64,000 nucleotides of DNA. It comes from Granulicella sibirica (GTDB lineage Bacteria; Acidobacteriota; Terriglobia; Terriglobales; Acidobacteriaceae). Positions 62,872-64,000 of this stretch are shown here, piece after piece. The first letter of the stretch is position 1. The number at the start of each line of letters is the position of its first letter. The translations under genes were made by a program, and so were the position numbers. The stretch spans positions 1,240,001-1,304,000 of the forward strand of contig NZ_RDSM01000002.1 of the NCBI RefSeq assembly GCF_004115155.1, given 5' to 3'. Under the pieces are notes generated by a model that was given only the letters and a program-made list of their open reading frames with translations, made no database searches and was not told where the DNA came from.

Positions 62872-63782
62872 CAGCGCCTCTTCCTCTTCAACTTAGTCAT
62901 GACTGCGCCCGGTCCCGCCAGCTCAGCGAGTTGCGACCGAAGCCGGAGTACAGCTGAAGAATGAATTTGCGACACGCGCGACTCCACCACACCCAACGTC
63001 AGACCGATCTCCTTCATCGTCAGCTCTTCATAGTAGTAAAGCGTCAGAACCATGCGCTCCTTCTCGGGAAGCTCGTCGATGCCATCGGCGAGTCTCTGCT
63101 TCATCTCCCCTTGGAGGCAGCGGAACAGTGGACCATCCTCCGGCGCGCCAGGAATGTAGGCCAGTTCTTCGTCACCCGAGTCCTCCGACCGCTCCATGTG
63201 CAAGCTGCCGATCTCCAGCCCTTTCAACTCGCCGAGAAGCTGTTGGTACTCATTCAACGAGAGTGACATCGCACCAGCGATCTCCGCTTCCTGTGGCGCG
63301 CGTCCAAGCCGGTGCGTGGCCTCGCGAATTGCCTCTTCCACTGCCCTTCCCTTGCGGCGCAGCTCTCGCGGACTCCAATCCAGTGTGCGCAACGAATCCA
63401 GAATTGCACCGCGAATGCGGAACTGCGCATAGCTCTTAAACTGCACCTTCTTCGTGTGATCGAACTTCGAAAACGCATCGATCAATCCAACGACTCCGGC
63501 CGAGATCAGGTCCTCAAGTTCCACATGCTGTGGCAGACGCTCATGTATCCTCCGGGCGAGGAAGCGAACCGTCGGAAGATGCTCCATGAGCATCTGATCG
63601 CGCTCTGCGCTGGACATACGCTCCGCGCCGCCTTGATCTTCGTAGCCCGATCCAAAGCCCGCAAGTGGCAGAGTCGTCGCCGTAAGATCCAGCACATCTT
63701 CCGCAAACAGTGGACCGCCCGGCATGCTGCTCTCCGCGGAATCCGGAACACCGTGCATCTGCGCTCCATGTACAACGTCCAT
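62871..63782 (-). CDS. fliA: Flagellar sigma factor FliA
   Basis: Sigma-28 of 303 residues, transcribing late flagellar and chemotaxis genes. Region 2 includes HVELEDLISAGVVGLIDAFS and the DNA-melting stretch FKSYAQFRIRGAILDSLRTL; region 4 has LTMKEIGLTLGVVESRVSQI. AGGAG lies about eight bases before the ATG. N-terminus is about 50 residues longer than in E. coli and low-complexity. Directly downstream of flhA. Confidence 0.94.
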   Translation of the reverse strand: MDVVHGAQMHGVPDSAESSMPGGPLFAEDVLDLTATTLPLAGFGSGYEDQGGAERMSSAERDQMLMEHLPTVRFLARRIHERLPQHVELEDLISAGVVGLIDAFSKFDHTKKVQFKSYAQFRIRGAILDSLRTLDWSPRELRRKGRAVEEAIREATHRLGRAPQEAEIAGAMSLSLNEYQQLLGELKGLEIGSLHMERSEDSGDEELAYIPGAPEDGPLFRCLQGEMKQRLADGIDELPEKERMVLTLYYYEELTMKEIGLTLGVVESRVSQIHSSAVLRLRSQLAELAGPGAVMTKLKRKRR

Positions 63783-63824
63783 CGTCGACTCTCCTTTGCC
63801 CGCAGCCGCACGTTTACGGACCTG

Positions 63825-64000
63825 CTATCCGACCGTGCCGATACTCCGTACCCGGACCTCGGGGGGAATCTCGATCGGAGCCAATACCGTCACCTTTGGC
63901 AGGTATGGCTCCAGCCATCGGCGCACGTGATAGCGTGCTGGACTTGGGCAAAGAAGCACGGGCATCGCCGTGGCGGAACCACCGCCGGTTAGCCGTTTCA
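63825..64000 (-). CDS. flhA: Flagellar export protein FlhA, 3' end only
   Basis: The last 57 codons of a gene that continues beyond the right window edge. The reading frame ends PSPARYHVRRWLEPYLPK, then VLAPIEIPPEVRVRSIGTVG, the typical C-terminal end of FlhA, the core of the flagellar export gate. TAG is at 63827-63825; fliA starts 42 bases later. Confidence 0.82.
   Translation of the reverse strand, partial: KRLTGGGSATAMPVLLCPSPARYHVRRWLEPYLPKVTVLAPIEIPPEVRVRSIGTVG

Overview
The window is GC-rich bacterial chromosome, densely packed with genes. It most likely comes from an acidobacterium of the Terriglobia type (Granulicella, Terriglobus or Edaphobacter relatives). The clearest clue is a duplicated MacB/FtsX-like permease at 46002-48496 that looks like the 'acidobacterial duplicated orphan permease' (ADOP) family. 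The lineage is otherwise inferred from the mix of families: a B12-binding radical SAM enzyme, DUF885, DUF255, a DUF6438-ankyrin protein, LpxD and Tol-Pal in a diderm. No rRNA, tRNA, CRISPR array, transposase or prophage gene was recognised.

Layout. 1-4.4 kb: the end of a DppC-like permease (+), a YfcE-like phosphoesterase, a secreted protein, and a DppB-like permease translationally coupled to a CorC/HlyC-type membrane protein on the other strand. 4.9-6.3 kb: an ArsR repressor with two SRPBCC genes behind a near-consensus promoter. 6.5-12.4 kb: a secreted protein with a degenerate zincin motif, a radical SAM enzyme, an alpha/beta hydrolase, thioredoxin and a secreted ankyrin protein. 12.5-14.9 kb: thrC-thrB (minus), where thrB has no AUG, GUG or UUG start in front of its first conserved motif. 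14.9-17.1 kb: modABC. 17.2-24.3 kb: an orphan histidine kinase, murB, bacilliredoxin, an NtrC-like AAA protein lacking the GAFTGA loop, a DUF885 protein and proC. 24.4-30.9 kb: ctaA and then the whole cell-envelope Tol-Pal system (tolQ, tolR, a TolA/TonB-like protein, tolB, pal, cpoB).

30.9-38.8 kb: DUF3224, an FMN reductase, a CCA-adding-type tRNA nucleotidyltransferase with a long acidic then Lys/Ala-rich tail, lpxD, a lipoprotein, tmk, an SRPBCC protein and a cytochrome P450. 39-45.6 kb: a serine hydrolase, a TfoX-like protein, TrhO, two tandem paralogous small exported proteins, MscS, and a subtilase ending in nine TALWGA repeats. 46-50.3 kb: the ADOP permease, broken by an apparent GC-dinucleotide duplication, then three 44-bp repeats and an MFS exporter. 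50.3-59 kb: DUF255, a peptidoglycan-binding-like protein, an HtrA/DegP protease, an amidohydrolase, an M20 peptidase and truA. 59.4-61.5 kb: a TolC-family outer-membrane protein. 61.6-64 kb: the 3' end of a flagellar operon (flhA-fliA-fliN) that also encodes a protein with a GspE/PilB N-terminal-like domain.

Functionally this is mostly core housekeeping (threonine, proline, peptidoglycan, lipid A, tRNA maturation and modification, envelope integrity, molybdate uptake, flagella) with small accessory insertions. The most unusual items are the tailed tRNA nucleotidyltransferase, the TALWGA-repeat subtilase, the non-AUG homoserine kinase, the frameshifted ADOP permease and the GspE_N-like protein in the flagellar operon.
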